A stretch of 6,220 bases of DNA from JAWXCM01 sp034408745 (GTDB lineage Bacteria > Acidobacteriota > Terriglobia > Bryobacterales > Bryobacteraceae): positions 1 through 6,220 of the forward strand of contig JAWXCM010000306.1 of assembly GCA_034408745.1 (NCBI GenBank), written 5' to 3'. Positions 6,072 through 6,220 of this stretch are shown here, piece by piece. A program made the position numbers and the translations under genes. The number at the start of each line of letters is the position of its first letter. Within the stretch, counting starts at the first letter, position 1. The notes under the pieces are model-generated. The model was not told the origin of the DNA. It did no database searches and was given only the letters and a program-made list of their open reading frames with translations.

Positions 6072-6220
6072 AGTGATTCTCATCGGCGGATGCGGGCGCG
6101 GTGCAGCTGCCGTCCCCGGTGGTAGTGCCTTTGAAGGCAACGGCTCCGGATTCGGCGTGGACGATACTGACGGCGGCCCCGAGGACGGCGAGGCCGGTGG
6201 AATCGATGACGCTGCCCAGC

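Larger units (their letters stand above)
5662..6220 (-). pseudogene. Internally deleted TonB-dependent receptor: N-terminal carboxypeptidase-regulatory domain joined to the last barrel segment
   Basis: One frame stays open from the right window edge to TAA at 5664-5662 (185 residues visible; the start is outside). Residues 1-43 contain GSVIDSTGLAVLGAAVSI and then TTTGDG, the pattern of the carboxypeptidase-regulatory-like domain at the N-terminus of large Acidobacterial Oar/TonB-type receptors. Residues 116-185 contain NVLNHPLKAP, NPDFGRLIAS and the end RLRLRITF with terminal Phe, the pattern of the last barrel strands of the same receptors. In a normal protein of some 1000 residues these parts are separated by the plug and a 22-strand barrel. 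Here only about 72 residues of unrelated sequence (GC-rich, with CPHRF and KCDQCIC) lie between. It cannot form a barrel, so I call it a remnant. An assembly artefact or a new short protein are alternatives. It probably once headed the operon as the uptake protein. Confidence 0.65.

Overview
The window is GC-rich bacterial DNA with every gene on the minus strand, so transcription runs from the right edge to the left. The style suggests an Acidobacteriota genome of the Solibacter/Bryobacter kind. The signs are a TonB-dependent receptor of the type with an N-terminal carboxypeptidase-regulatory domain, several exported catabolic enzymes with Tat- or Sec-like leaders, and a DUF1385 gene beside prfA. 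This placement is inferred from gene style, not from a database match.

In transcription order, the first block (about 6220 to 1386) looks like a catabolic operon. It begins with the remains of an outer-membrane receptor, whose N-terminal domain and last barrel segment are joined in one reading frame with the plug and almost all of the barrel missing. One base after its stop comes a large exported alpha/beta hydrolase with an intact N-terminal hydrolase domain and a degenerate C-terminal one. After a 56-base gap comes an exported two-domain cupin, and 4 bases further on a Tat-exported enolase-superfamily enzyme of the mandelate racemase/sugar-acid dehydratase type. A plausible scheme is uptake or binding of a carbohydrate or aromatic ester at the cell surface, periplasmic de-esterification, then conversion of an acid product. 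The substrate cannot be read from the sequence.

The second block (1307 to the left edge) is housekeeping. After a 78-base gap holding an inverted repeat and a -10-like box, a DUF1385 membrane protein starts at a TTG codon behind a strong Shine-Dalgarno sequence. One base after its stop begins prfA (peptide chain release factor 1), cut by the window edge after about 107 codons.

I found no rRNA, tRNA, CRISPR array or recognisable insertion sequence. The most unusual region is the collapsed receptor at 5662-6220 and the unexplained stretch of about 200 bases inside it, which carries a perfect 9-bp hairpin and a 10-bp palindrome. I did not find a clear new multi-gene system.
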